NCBI GenBank assembly: GCA_965249835.1
Contig: CBDFMY010000003.1
Coordinates: forward strand, 1,302,001-1,366,000
Length of the DNA: 64,000 nt
Direction of reading: 5' to 3'
Source of the DNA: JAHRAW01 sp965249835
Lineage (GTDB): Bacteria > Pseudomonadota > Gammaproteobacteria > Arenicellales > Poriferihabitantaceae
The position numbers were made by a program, and so were the translations under genes. The notes under the pieces are model-generated. The model had not been told where the DNA came from. It made no database searches and saw only the letters and a list, made by a program, of their open reading frames with translations. Every line of letters begins with the position of its first letter. Positions within the stretch are counted from its first letter, which is position 1. Positions 44,461-53,845 of this stretch are shown here, in pieces.

Positions 44461-44582
44461 CATAAACAGACCTTTTACCACCATCTGAAAGAGTGCGAGT
44501 TTCGCTTCCATAGCGCCACGAAAACATGTATAAATATCTGCTAAAATCTATCCGAAATCGGCCGCTTAAAGTATCTTGAACC
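44461..44582 (+). pseudogene. C-terminal remnant of an IS1595/ISXO2-like transposase
   Basis: One frame reads FYHHLKECEFRFH and, after a shift of frame near 44515, ENMYKYLLKSIRNRPL. Together they match the typical end of IS1595-family transposases (HLKECEWRFNHR...LYKxLL..LR..P). No upstream catalytic part is recognisable. Confidence 0.55.
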
Positions 44583-44644
44583 TTAAAATATCCGTTCGGC
44601 GTAGCCGAACTCCTTATAATCCAGACAAACATTGCGCGCCGCAT

Positions 44645-44755
44645 TTTCGTTGTCAGGCAAGGCACGCGAGGAGCGAGGGAGCGAGCAATACATTAAGTAT
44701 GTGAGCGACCGAGATTTGAAGCGCAACGCAGCATGGCGGCGAAAAGGCAAGCGCA
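44645..44755 (-). repeat. intergenic repeat family B, copy 7 (inverted)
   Basis: TTTTCGTTGTCAGGCAAGGC at one end, a TACATTAAGTATG palindromic centre and GCGAAAAGGCAAGCGCA at the other, as in 38969-39080. Confidence 0.8.
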
Positions 44756-44896
44756 GGGCGAGTTGCCAAAAGTGCTACACTACCACGGCGGTGGCCCATG
44801 CAGAATTGGCAAGATTCATTGCGGGTTCCACAATAAACACCGACCAGGTGTGCGTTTTCCTATTTCATTTCCAACCATCAATCGAGGAGTAAAAAA

Positions 44897-45931
44897 ATGA
44901 AACTAAAACTGAAGCGGTATGCGACATCAGCGGCAACCGTGTTGGTTGCCATGAGCCTGTCCAGTAGCGTGACATTTGCCGCATGTACCACCGATGCACT
45001 ACCAGCCGCTGTTCAAGGTCCAAACGGTTACCCCGAACGCGCCTTGAGCATGGTCGTGCCATACGGTCCGGCCGGCGGTTCCGGTCAGGTGGCGCAAGCC
45101 ATGGCACGAGCGGTGACTGAGTTAACTAGTGTCGCCATCAACCGCGACCACAAGCCGGGCGGCTCCGGCACCGTGGGGATGACCGCTTACATGGCATCTC
45201 CGGCGGACGGCTACACGGTGCTTGAGCATATCGACGATGCTTCCAGTGCCCATGCGCTGGATTCCACGCGCCCGAACCCGGCGGTGGATTTGATTCCGCT
45301 GGTGACTTCCCAAATTACCTTCAGTCAGATTTACATTCGCGTCAACGAAGACCGTTTTACCGACTGGGATTCTTTCGTCAAGTGGGTCAGGGCACAGAAC
45401 GGCAAGTCGACCATCGCCAATGTTTCCAAAGAGGGTTCCATGGAGCGGGTGTCGATGAAATTTATCACCGATGCAACGGGCATGAAAATCCAGCAGATTT
45501 CCTTTGACAAGGGCGCCCCGCGTTATGGCGCGCTCGCCGGTGGGCAGGTTGATGCCTTGTTTGAACAGCCCGGAGATGTACGGAAATTTCTCGATGCGGG
45601 AACATTCAAGCCGATACTTACTTTGCTCAAGGAATCTCCGGCGGCGTTTGCCGATGTGCCAAGCCTGACCGACGCCGGATTGAGTTTTGACCCGCTGTTC
45701 CGCTTCCGTGGTTTTTTCGTACACAAGGATGCGCCGGCCGAGCGCGTGGCATGGTTACAGTGGGCGTTCCAAAAAGCATTTTGCGAGAAGAGTTATCAGG
45801 ACTTCAACGAAAATAAGTATATGACCCTCATAGAAAGTTTTCGTGACACCGATGGCACCAGAAAACTGATTTCCGACACCATTGCTCAATACCGCAAGGT
45901 ATACGCGCAAATGGGGCTTGATGTTAAGTAG
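44897..45931 (+). CDS. tctC: tripartite tricarboxylate transporter substrate-binding protein (TctC family)
   Basis: 344-residue periplasmic receptor with a Sec signal peptide (hydrophobic stretch ending SSSVTFAA, cleavage near residue 29). The mature part starts with the family motif YPERALSMVVPYGPAGGSGQ and GGSGTVGMTAYMASPADGYT, which form the carboxylate-binding loops. A GAGGAG ribosome-binding site precedes the ATG. It is followed by the small and large membrane subunits in the canonical C-B-A order. The substrates of these systems are di/tricarboxylates or other organic anions; given the neighbouring SauS/SauT-like pair an organosulfonate is a reasonable guess, but only a guess. Confidence 0.88.
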   Translation: MKLKLKRYATSAATVLVAMSLSSSVTFAACTTDALPAAVQGPNGYPERALSMVVPYGPAGGSGQVAQAMARAVTELTSVAINRDHKPGGSGTVGMTAYMASPADGYTVLEHIDDASSAHALDSTRPNPAVDLIPLVTSQITFSQIYIRVNEDRFTDWDSFVKWVRAQNGKSTIANVSKEGSMERVSMKFITDATGMKIQQISFDKGAPRYGALAGGQVDALFEQPGDVRKFLDAGTFKPILTLLKESPAAFADVPSLTDAGLSFDPLFRFRGFFVHKDAPAERVAWLQWAFQKAFCEKSYQDFNENKYMTLIESFRDTDGTRKLISDTIAQYRKVYAQMGLDVK

Positions 45932-46035
45932 GCGAGATACCAACCCCGGTTGACCCGGACCCAGGCGAATCGTCGTTGGGGTTTTGGGTCGGGAGTTAAG
46001 GGACATTGAGGGGCGCATCGCCAGGTGGAAACGTT

Positions 46036-46764
46036 ATGGGTAACCTGAAAATCGGGCATGTCGTTGAGGCGGTGCTGTGGTTGTTGCTGGCGGCGATATG
46101 GTATGCCTGGTCGTTTGAATTTGACCGGGAAATCGAAATCTACAAATTCGGCGCCTCGGCATGGCCGCGGACGATTCTATTGCTGATCGCGATTGCCGCA
46201 GTCGGGCAACTGGTATATCACTGGAAAGTGGGGGAGCGCGGCGCATCCTCCGGCATGCGGGAGGCGGCATCAGACGACGCTGCCGGGGAGGCCGAGCCGA
46301 GCCACTTTGACCATCGGCACCAAGCCAACTTCCGATGGTATCTGTGGACTTTTTTCCTGCTGTCGTTGCCATTCATCTACATGACACTGCCGCAGTGGAT
46401 AGCACTCTGGTTCTCGCCGGACAAGGCGGTGTTGCATGCCATCAAACTCGGTTGCGCCGGCGGGTTGATTTTGCTGTATCTGGTCGCCATGCGGGGTAAT
46501 TCGGTGGGTGCGATGTTGGCGTTGCCGATTTTTTTCGGCGCGATGTTGCAAGACTTCGGGTTTTATTTTCTGGCACCGGTTTTCGCGATTGGCGTGATGT
46601 ATATGATGGGAGAGCGCCGAGCGGGCTGGATTGCACTCATCACCGCCTTCATCATGGGGTTGATGCTGATGCTTTTCGTCAGCGTATTGTATGTCGGGTT
46701 GCCGACCGGAAACATCAGCCCGTTCTACGAAATTGGCACCGGTCTGGTCAACTTCCTGCAATAG
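46036..46764 (+). CDS. tctB: tripartite tricarboxylate transporter small membrane subunit (TctB family)
   Basis: 242 residues from the ATG at 46036, which follows AGGTGGA; an upstream TTG at 46006 is less likely. Four to six hydrophobic segments are visible, with the first near residues 10-27 and a charged cytoplasmic loop (about 75-105). The family is poorly conserved, so the call rests on size, hydrophobic pattern and position between the receptor and the large subunit. Confidence 0.82.
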   Translation: MGNLKIGHVVEAVLWLLLAAIWYAWSFEFDREIEIYKFGASAWPRTILLLIAIAAVGQLVYHWKVGERGASSGMREAASDDAAGEAEPSHFDHRHQANFRWYLWTFFLLSLPFIYMTLPQWIALWFSPDKAVLHAIKLGCAGGLILLYLVAMRGNSVGAMLALPIFFGAMLQDFGFYFLAPVFAIGVMYMMGERRAGWIALITAFIMGLMLMLFVSVLYVGLPTGNISPFYEIGTGLVNFLQ

Positions 46765-46787
46765 CACGCGGGTCGGCAAGTCGCGCA

Positions 46788-48287
46788 ATGGAAACCATTC
46801 ACAATTTTATCGGCGGCACGGTGGCGTTGTTCAGCGACCCCATCGGTGTGTTTATTTTCCTCGGCGGCGTAATCGGCGGCATGCTGTTCGGCGCGATTCC
46901 CGGAGTTAGCATGCTCACCCTCGCCGCGATTTTGTTGCCGTTCACCGCGCACCTGTCGCCGGAACACGGCATCATGTTGTTCTCGGTGATTTACTGCACC
47001 GGGGTCTACGGCGGCGCCATCACGGCGATACTGTTCAATATTCCCGGCGCGCCGGAAAATGCGCCGACCGCGTTCGACGGTTACCCGATGACGCTACAAG
47101 GTAAAGCCGGAAAGGCAGTCGGTGCGGCGGTGATGTGTTCGGCAATCGGCGGCACCATCTCGGCGGTGGTCATGATGGCGGCCACCGCACCCATTGCCGG
47201 TTGGGCGATTTCAGCGTTCGGGCCACCGGAAATATTCGCGCTGGTTTTTTTCGGGCTGGCGGTGGCGTCGTCGGTCGGCGCGAAAACATTCTGGAAAGGC
47301 TGGTTGTCGATACTCGCCGGTCTACTGGTGGCGGTGGTCGGGCAGGATCCTGTGGGTGGCATCGCACGCTATGATTTCAGCATGCCCTATCTGCTCGCCG
47401 GCATCCACTTTATTCCCACCATCCTCGGGTTTTTCGCGGTCTCGGAAATTTTCATTCAGGTCGAGAAAAAAGTAACCGGATCCTACAAGGCACCGAAGAT
47501 GAGCGTGGACTTTCCGACTCTGGCTGAATTGATCGCCCACAAAATCGCCATCATCCGCTCCATCTTCATCGGCTTTTTTTGCGGCATTCTGCCGGGCATT
47601 GGTGCCATTCTGGCGGCCTTCATGGGATACAACGAGGCAGTGCGCTGGTCATCCGAGCCCGAAGAATTTGGCCGCGGCAAACTCGAAGGCGTCATCTCTT
47701 CGGAAACCGCCAACAACGCCGCCACCGGTGCGGCGATGATTCCGCTTTTGGCACTGGGATTGCCCGGCGGTGCCTTGACTGCGATGATGGTCGGCGTATT
47801 TCAGATGCACGACATGGAGCCGGGCCCGCTGGTGTTCCTCAACAGCGCCGACTTGGTGTGGGTGGTCTTCGCCGCGATGTTCTTCGCCAACTTATCGATT
47901 TTGCTAATCGGTTATCTGGAGACCAAAACCATTATCAATCTGTTGCGAGTTCCGTTTCAGTTTCTGGCGCCACTGATTTTATTGCTGGCAACGGTCGGCG
48001 CCTACGCGGTGCGCGGCCTGACCGTTGATGTCATCGCCATGTTCGTTGCCGGCGTGGTGGGGTTTTTCCTGCGTCGCAGTGGATACTCGGTGGCCGGCAT
48101 TGTGCTCGGGCTGATCCTCGGTAAAATCGGCGAGCAGACATTCGCCCAGGCGATGCAGATGTTGCATTTTGAATGGAGCGGTTTTGTCGGTCGCCCGATC
48201 GCGCTGGTGTTGATTGTGGCCGGGTTTCTGACCCTGCTGACCAGCGCATACCGCGCATTTTTCAAAAAACAATCCGCGAAAAAGTAA
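46788..48287 (+). CDS. tctA: tripartite tricarboxylate transporter large membrane subunit (TctA family)
   Basis: 499-residue polytopic inner-membrane protein with about 12 segments. The duplicated TctA signatures are present: GGMLFGAIPGVSMLTLAAILLP in the first half and GILPGIGAILAAFMGYNEA in the second half, as well as the SETANNAATGAAMIPLLALGLPGG block. It starts 23 bp after tctB and is followed 9 bp later by a class V aminotransferase gene, so the four genes form one operon. Confidence 0.93.
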   Translation: METIHNFIGGTVALFSDPIGVFIFLGGVIGGMLFGAIPGVSMLTLAAILLPFTAHLSPEHGIMLFSVIYCTGVYGGAITAILFNIPGAPENAPTAFDGYPMTLQGKAGKAVGAAVMCSAIGGTISAVVMMAATAPIAGWAISAFGPPEIFALVFFGLAVASSVGAKTFWKGWLSILAGLLVAVVGQDPVGGIARYDFSMPYLLAGIHFIPTILGFFAVSEIFIQVEKKVTGSYKAPKMSVDFPTLAELIAHKIAIIRSIFIGFFCGILPGIGAILAAFMGYNEAVRWSSEPEEFGRGKLEGVISSETANNAATGAAMIPLLALGLPGGALTAMMVGVFQMHDMEPGPLVFLNSADLVWVVFAAMFFANLSILLIGYLETKTIINLLRVPFQFLAPLILLLATVGAYAVRGLTVDVIAMFVAGVVGFFLRRSGYSVAGIVLGLILGKIGEQTFAQAMQMLHFEWSGFVGRPIALVLIVAGFLTLLTSAYRAFFKKQSAKK

Positions 48288-48296
48288 CCAACGACC

Positions 48297-49580
48297 ATGT
48301 TCACCCCAACTTTGTTGCACGAGATTCGGAGTAAATTCCATCATGTCGATCGTTGTCCGTATCAGGGCACGCGCATATTTTTCGAAAACGCCGGAGGCTC
48401 GCTGACGCTAAAAACAGTGGTCGGAGTCAACACCCGATTGTCGGCAATCCCGGATAATCAGGGCCGGGATAACCCGGCATCGGCGGAGATGGGTCGCCTC
48501 ATCCAACGCGGCAGGGCGGATATGATGACCTTCCTCGGCGCCGGCGAAGGAAAAATATTCATCGGCGAAAGCGGCACCGAATGTTTGTTCCGCGTGATTC
48601 GTGCGGCGTGTTTATCGGGTGTGCCGGATGGTGGCGGAGGCCAGACCGGACGCGTGCTGGGTAGCACTTTGGAACATCCGGCAACCGCCAGTGCGGCTCG
48701 ACAGTGGGCCGCGCGCAGCGGCGCGGAATATGTCGCCATTCCCCACGACCCGCCTACCGGCAGCGTCGGCGTCGAGCAATACCGCCGGCACATCACCGCG
48801 GATACTCGTGTGGCGACCATCATCCAGACCAGCCCGGTCACCGGCATCGCGGTGGATGTCATCGGCATCGTCGCGGCGATTCGTGAAGTCGCGCCGGATT
48901 GTTTCATCGTGGTGGACGGCATCCAGCATGCGCCGCACGGTGCCACATGCATTGACCGCTACGCCATCGATGCCTACGCGATTTCCGGTTACAAAGTGTT
49001 TTCTCGACATAACTACGGGTTCGCCTGGCTCTCCAAGCGACTCAGCACCGCGCCCCACGACCGACTAGAAGGCACCGCCGAAGATTTTTGGGAGTTGGGC
49101 ACTCGCGATGTCGCCGCCTACGCGACTTTCAGCGAAGTGGTCGATTACCTCGACTGGCTGGGCTCAAAGTTCACCGATTCCAATGTGACCGGGGGGCGCA
49201 GGGCGCGCATTATGGCGGCGAGCAAAGCCATCGGTGCCCATGAAAAACATCTCGCCGAAGTCATGTTACATGGTGACGATGGGCAAAAAGGTTTGGCCGC
49301 GATGTCGGAAGTTTTGATCATCGGCGGCGCGGACAATTCGCAACGCGAAGGGTTGGTTTCGCTGGCAGTGCAAGACGTGCCATCGGCGCAGGTGGTCAGC
49401 GAGTTAAGCGAGCAAGGCGTGCGCGTTCACATTCGCAAGAATGATTACTTCTCGACCAACATCTTAACCCCGTTGAATATTGAAAGTTGTGTGCGGGTGT
49501 CGATGTGTCATTACAACTCGGCGCATGAAGTGAAGCATTTTCTCAAAGCGATGCAAGGGATCGTTTGCCGGCGAAATTGA
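48297..49580 (+). CDS. class V aminotransferase-fold PLP-dependent enzyme
   Basis: 427 residues. N-terminal FFENAGGSLTL and EHPATASAARQWA fit the cysteine desulfurase-like (CsdA/NifS) subgroup of class V. The PLP lysine is expected at K233 in ISGYKVFSRHNYGF, preceded by the aspartate-containing VVDGIQHAPHG (pyridine-nitrogen contact). The reaction is not readable; options include an aminotransferase, desulfurase or lyase. Its operon with TctCBA suggests it acts on, or downstream of, the imported substrate. It has no catalytic cysteine loop that I can recognise, so a housekeeping IscS/SufS role is unlikely. Confidence 0.82.
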   Translation: MFTPTLLHEIRSKFHHVDRCPYQGTRIFFENAGGSLTLKTVVGVNTRLSAIPDNQGRDNPASAEMGRLIQRGRADMMTFLGAGEGKIFIGESGTECLFRVIRAACLSGVPDGGGGQTGRVLGSTLEHPATASAARQWAARSGAEYVAIPHDPPTGSVGVEQYRRHITADTRVATIIQTSPVTGIAVDVIGIVAAIREVAPDCFIVVDGIQHAPHGATCIDRYAIDAYAISGYKVFSRHNYGFAWLSKRLSTAPHDRLEGTAEDFWELGTRDVAAYATFSEVVDYLDWLGSKFTDSNVTGGRRARIMAASKAIGAHEKHLAEVMLHGDDGQKGLAAMSEVLIIGGADNSQREGLVSLAVQDVPSAQVVSELSEQGVRVHIRKNDYFSTNILTPLNIESCVRVSMCHYNSAHEVKHFLKAMQGIVCRRN

Positions 49581-49582
49581 CG

Positions 49583-49695
49583 GATTGCGCTTGCCTATTT
49601 TCCGCCATGCTGTGTTGCGCTGCGTAGCGTTGTCGCTTACTTACTTAATGTAAGCGCGCTCCACCGCTCCTTGCGTGCCTTGCCTGACGAAAAAT
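49583..49695 (+). repeat. intergenic repeat family B, copy 8
   Basis: Starts 2 bp after the aminotransferase stop, exactly as copy 1 starts 2 bp after the mnmG stop. Carries the CGCTTACTTACTTAATGTAAGCG hairpin. Confidence 0.85.
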
Positions 49696-49736
49696 AATCG
49701 GCGCGCAATGGTGGGGTGGCGGCAAAGTTGATAAAC

Positions 49737-49773
49737 GAGAAAAAACTGTCAGCGAAACGTGAACATATACAAT
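49737..49773 (-). repeat. short repeat family I, copy 2 (inverted)
   Basis: Reverse complement of ATTGTATATGTTCAC...TTTCGCTGACAGTTTTTT. It abuts the stop codon of the minus-strand MFS gene; the T-rich end points away from that gene's 3' end. Confidence 0.6.
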
Positions 49774-50990
49774 CAACCGCGAGCCGGTGCGCCAGACAAT
49801 CGCGCCAGCGGTTTTTCATCGATGGGTATATGGATGACCGCGGCTAACACACCGGCGATGATGCCGGCCCACCACATGCCATCGTAGGAACCGGTCTGGT
49901 CATACAATCGTCCGCCCAGCCACACGCCGAGGAAACTGCCGACCTGGTGGCTGAAAAAAACGAGGCCGAACAAGGTGGCCATGTAGCGAACGCCGAACAC
50001 TTGCACGACGATGCCGGTGGTCAGCGGCACCGTGGACAACCACAATATGCCCATGGCACCGGCGAACAGGTAGATGTTCAACTCGGTTTTCGGCGCAATC
50101 AGCAACAGAAAAATGCACACTGAGCGAATCAGGTAGATGCTGCTGAGGCTGTATTTTTTGCTCCAGTGCTGCCCGACCATGCCGGATAAAAATGAGCCGA
50201 AGATGTTCATCAATCCGATGAGCGCGATCGAATATGCGCCGACCGCCGGGTCGAGACCGAGGTCGCGCACGTAGGTGGGGAAATGCACGGTGATGAACGC
50301 AACATGAAAGCCACACACAAAAAAACCGACGGTGAGCAACACGAAACCGCGATGGGTTATCGCTTCGCTTAACGCTTCGGATATGGTTTGGTGGCTTGTC
50401 GCATCGCTTGGGTGCGACGGATTGCCGGGTAACAGCAACGCCAGCGGAATCATCACCAGCGTGGTCGCGGCGAGAATCAGCAAGGTGGTGCTCCAACCGT
50501 AGGCACCGATGAAGCCCTGGCTGATGGGGGAAAACCATACCTGCCCCAGCGAGCCGGCGGCGGTGCCAAGCCCAAACACGAAGGAGCGTTTGTCCGGGCT
50601 GACCACTTTGGCCATGGCCGCCAGGGCGATGGAAAACGAGGCGAAGGCAATGCCGGTGCCGGTCAGGATGCCGCCGCTCAAGTGCAATGCCAGACTGCTT
50701 TCGGCGATGCTCATGCCCCAGATTCCGATGCTATACATGACCGCGCCGATGATGATGACCCGCACCGGGCCAATGCGGTCGGCCATGGCGCCGGCGAACG
50801 GCAGCGCTATGCCCCACAGGAGGTTTTGCAACGCCATTGCCAGCGCGAAAGTTTCCCGCGACCAGCCGCGGGTCAGGGTCATGGGTTCGAGAAACAGGCC
50901 GAACGACGAGCGAATGCCGAAGCCGACGTTGGAAATCGCGCAACCGGCGATGATGACAATCAGTATGTTGCGAGGTGAGAGAATGGTCAT
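49773..50990 (-). CDS. major facilitator superfamily transporter, monocarboxylate/oxalate-formate-like
   Basis: 405 residues with twelve membrane segments. The N-terminal FGIRSSFGLFLEPMTLTRGWSRETFALAMALQNLLWG stretch resembles MFS carriers of the monocarboxylate/OFA type. The loop motif GAMADRIGPVRVIIIGA follows TM2. The substrate is unknown. The gene is on the minus strand, downstream of an enoyl-CoA hydratase gene (59 bp between them), and the two could share a transcript, pointing to an organic-acid substrate. Confidence 0.85.
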   Translation of the reverse strand: MTILSPRNILIVIIAGCAISNVGFGIRSSFGLFLEPMTLTRGWSRETFALAMALQNLLWGIALPFAGAMADRIGPVRVIIIGAVMYSIGIWGMSIAESSLALHLSGGILTGTGIAFASFSIALAAMAKVVSPDKRSFVFGLGTAAGSLGQVWFSPISQGFIGAYGWSTTLLILAATTLVMIPLALLLPGNPSHPSDATSHQTISEALSEAITHRGFVLLTVGFFVCGFHVAFITVHFPTYVRDLGLDPAVGAYSIALIGLMNIFGSFLSGMVGQHWSKKYSLSSIYLIRSVCIFLLLIAPKTELNIYLFAGAMGILWLSTVPLTTGIVVQVFGVRYMATLFGLVFFSHQVGSFLGVWLGGRLYDQTGSYDGMWWAGIIAGVLAAVIHIPIDEKPLARLSGAPARG

Positions 50991-51049
50991 GGCTTGCGCT
51001 TGCCCATTTTATTATGGCGTCGCCATGCTGTGTTGCGCTTCGTCACTCA

Positions 51050-51850
51050 TCATCGATGCTTCCACTCCGGTTTTCGTTTCTCGACAAAAGCCGTCATGCC
51101 TTCTTTTTGATCTTCGGTGGCGAACAGCGAATGGAATTGTCGGCGTTCAAACAACAATCCCTCGGCCAGACTGGTTTCATGGGCGCGGTTGATCGATTCC
51201 TTGCAGATCATCAATGCCGGCAGTGACTTGGCGGCGATGGTAGCGGCGGTTTTCATCGTCTCTTCCATTAATTGGTCGGCCACCACCACTCGCGCCACCA
51301 GCCCGGCGCGTTCGGCTTCAACCGCATCCATCATGCGTCCCGACAAACACAACTCCATCGCTTTGGATTTTCCCACTGCGCGAATCAAACGTTGAGTTCC
51401 GCCGGCACCGGGAATGATTCCGAGGTTGATTTCCGGCTGGCCGAATTGGGCGGTATCGGCGGCAATGATGAAGTCGCACATCATCGCCAGTTCGCAGCCG
51501 CCGCCGAGCGCATAACCGGCGACTGCGGCGATTATCGGTTTGCGGCAGTGGGCAACTTCCTCCCAATCTTCGGTGATGAAATTTTGTTTATACACATCCA
51601 TATAGGTTTTTTCTTTCATCTCGGAAATATCGGCACCGGCGGCAAAGGATTTCTCGTTGCCGGTGATTACCATGGCACCGACCGTCTCGTCCTTCTCAAA
51701 CGCCCGCAGTGCCGTGCCCAGTTCGATCATCAACTCCGAAGAGAGCGCGTTCAATGCCTCGGGGCGATTGAGGGTGATGAGCCCCACCTTGCCGCACGGC
51801 GAATCAGTTTTTCCTGAGATTTTTTCTACAATTATGTGTGAGTAGGACAT
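51050..51850 (-). CDS. short-chain enoyl-CoA hydratase
   Basis: 266-residue crotonase-family enzyme. Both catalytic glutamates of true hydratases are present: E120 in ALGGGCELAMMCD and E140 in FGQPEINLGIIPGAGGTQRL, and the oxyanion-hole segment AAGADISEM is intact. It should hydrate trans-2-enoyl-CoA in beta-oxidation or amino-acid breakdown. It is divergent from the propionyl-CoA synthetase gene (81 bp between start codons), so a shared regulatory region is likely. A family B fragment (about 50994-51040) lies between it and the MFS gene. Confidence 0.92.
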   Translation of the reverse strand: MSYSHIIVEKISGKTDSPCGKVGLITLNRPEALNALSSELMIELGTALRAFEKDETVGAMVITGNEKSFAAGADISEMKEKTYMDVYKQNFITEDWEEVAHCRKPIIAAVAGYALGGGCELAMMCDFIIAADTAQFGQPEINLGIIPGAGGTQRLIRAVGKSKAMELCLSGRMMDAVEAERAGLVARVVVADQLMEETMKTAATIAAKSLPALMICKESINRAHETSLAEGLLFERRQFHSLFATEDQKEGMTAFVEKRKPEWKHR

Positions 51851-51931
51851 GATGTGGTATCCAAAATTTGTTTGCCAAAATTAGTTTGATCTGCATTAGT
51901 ATTACCCGTTTGGATAACGAACAAACCGATA

Positions 51932-53836
51932 ATGCCCATGCCCAACACATTTGACAAGACCTGCCAACGCGCCGTTCAGGACCCCGAAGGTTTTTGGGGA
52001 GAAGCCGCGGCGGCGGTGCACTGGTATAAAAAATGGGACACGGTGCTGGATGATTCCGACGCGCCGTTTTATCGTTGGTTCGTCGGCGGCGAAACCAATG
52101 TTTGTTACAACGCGGTGGATTTACATGTCGAACACGGACGCGGCGCGCAAGCGGCCATCATCCACGACAGCCCGGTCACCGACACACGCCAAACCATCAC
52201 CTACGCGCAATTGCAATCACGCACCGCGAGATTCGCCGGCGCGCTGGTCGAACGCGGCGTCGGCAAGGGCGACCGCGTCATCATCTACCTGCCGATGATT
52301 CCCGAAGCGATCATCGCCATGCTGGCATGTGCGCGCATCGGCGCGGTGCATTGCGTGGTGTTCGGCGGATTCGCGTCCAATGAATTGGCGGTGCGCATCG
52401 ACGACTGCCATCCGAAAGCGATCGTGTCGGCCTCGTGCGGCATCGAGCCGGCGCGCGTGGTTGCATACAAACCGTTGCTGGACAGAGCCATCCAACTGGC
52501 GACACACAAAGTGAATACCTGCATCATCCTGCAACGAGCCCAAGCGCGGGCGACTTTAATCGCCGGTCGTGACTTTGATTGGCAACAAGCGGTGCAGGTC
52601 GCCACGGATGCCGATTGCGTTGCGGTCGCCGCCACCGACCCGTTGTATATTTTATACACCTCCGGTACCACCGGCGCGCCCAAAGGCGTGGTGCGCGACA
52701 CCGGCGGCGGCATCGTCTCGCTGAAATGGAGTATGAAAAATATTTACGACGTTGACCCCGGCGATGTGTATTGGGCGGCATCGGATGTTGGCTGGGTGGT
52801 CGGTCATTCGTATATCGTCTACGCGCCGTTGTTCCACGGATGCACCACCATCGTGTTTGAAGGCAAACCGGTCGGCACGCCCGACCCCGGCGTTTTTTGG
52901 CGCGTCATCGCCGAACACAAGGTAAAGGTTTTGTTCACCGCACCGACCGCGTTTCGCGCTATCAAAAAAGAAGACCCGAGCGGCGCGCATATAAAAAAAC
53001 ATGATCTGTCCGGTTTGCAATCGTTGTTTCTTGCCGGCGAACGCACCGACCCCGACACATTAAACTGGGCAAAAAACAAATTGCGCGTGCCGGTCATCGA
53101 TCACTGGTGGCAAACCGAAACCGGCTGGGCAATCTGCTCGAACTGTCTTGGCATTGAACCGCTGCCGGTCAAGGACGGCTCACCGACCAAACCGGTGCCG
53201 GGCTGGCAGTTGCGCGCATTGGATGCCGCTGGAGACGAAGTCGCCAGCGGCGACATCGGTGCGTTGGTGGCGAAATTGCCGTTGCCGCCGGGCACCTTCC
53301 CCGGCTTGTGGAACGCACGCCAACGACATTTCGATTCGTATCTGAAAACATTCCCCGGTTACTACGAGACCGGCGACGCCGGTTACATCGACGAAGACGG
53401 CTATGTGTTTGTCATGTCGCGCACTGATGATGTCATCAATGTCGCCGGCCACCGATTGTCCACCGGTGCCATCGAAGAAGTGTTGGCGGCGCATCCCGAT
53501 GTCGCCGAATGTGCGGTGATGGGAGTCGCCGACGCACTCAAGGGCGAACTTCCGCTGGGTTGTCTGGTGTTGAACGCCGGTGTCGAGCGCGATGAATCCG
53601 AAATCGTTGCCGAGGTAGTGCAACTGGTGCGCGAGCAAATCGGCCCGGTGGCGGCGTTCAAACTGGCAGTCGTGGTCAAACGCGTGCCCAAGACCCGCTC
53701 CGGTAAAATCCTGCGCGGCACCATGAAAAAAATCGCCGACGGCGATGAATGGAAAATGCCGGCGACCATCGATGACCCGCTAATCCTCGACGAGATTACC
53801 GAGTCGCTGCAAACTCTGGGCTATGCGAAGGGATGA
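51932..53836 (+). CDS. prpE: propionyl-CoA synthetase PrpE
   Basis: 634-residue AMP-forming acyl-CoA synthetase of the acetate/propionate group. The start has the ACAS-type N-terminal segment (FWGEAAAAVHWYKKWDTVLD). The P-loop is YTSGTTGAPKGVVRD and the RDTGGG follow-on is typical of PrpE rather than Acs. The acyl-pocket region WWQTETGW and the C-terminal lysine K592 (TRSGKILRGTM), the acetylation-regulated catalytic lysine, are present. The length matches E. coli PrpE (628). No 2-methylcitrate cycle genes are next to it; the neighbouring divergent enoyl-CoA hydratase and downstream gshB are the only context. Confidence 0.93.
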   Translation: MPMPNTFDKTCQRAVQDPEGFWGEAAAAVHWYKKWDTVLDDSDAPFYRWFVGGETNVCYNAVDLHVEHGRGAQAAIIHDSPVTDTRQTITYAQLQSRTARFAGALVERGVGKGDRVIIYLPMIPEAIIAMLACARIGAVHCVVFGGFASNELAVRIDDCHPKAIVSASCGIEPARVVAYKPLLDRAIQLATHKVNTCIILQRAQARATLIAGRDFDWQQAVQVATDADCVAVAATDPLYILYTSGTTGAPKGVVRDTGGGIVSLKWSMKNIYDVDPGDVYWAASDVGWVVGHSYIVYAPLFHGCTTIVFEGKPVGTPDPGVFWRVIAEHKVKVLFTAPTAFRAIKKEDPSGAHIKKHDLSGLQSLFLAGERTDPDTLNWAKNKLRVPVIDHWWQTETGWAICSNCLGIEPLPVKDGSPTKPVPGWQLRALDAAGDEVASGDIGALVAKLPLPPGTFPGLWNARQRHFDSYLKTFPGYYETGDAGYIDEDGYVFVMSRTDDVINVAGHRLSTGAIEEVLAAHPDVAECAVMGVADALKGELPLGCLVLNAGVERDESEIVAEVVQLVREQIGPVAAFKLAVVVKRVPKTRSGKILRGTMKKIADGDEWKMPATIDDPLILDEITESLQTLGYAKG

Positions 53837-53845
53837 CCAGTGCGC

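Larger units (their letters stand above)
44251..44896. other. gap between the aldehyde dehydrogenase and TctC genes
   Basis: These divergently transcribed genes are separated by 646 bp that hold a transposase remnant (about 44461-44582), a CCGTTCGGCGTAGCCGAACTCC palindromic unit, inverted family B (44645-44755) and about 140 bp of non-repeated sequence before tctC. No intact gene is seen. Confidence 0.7.
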
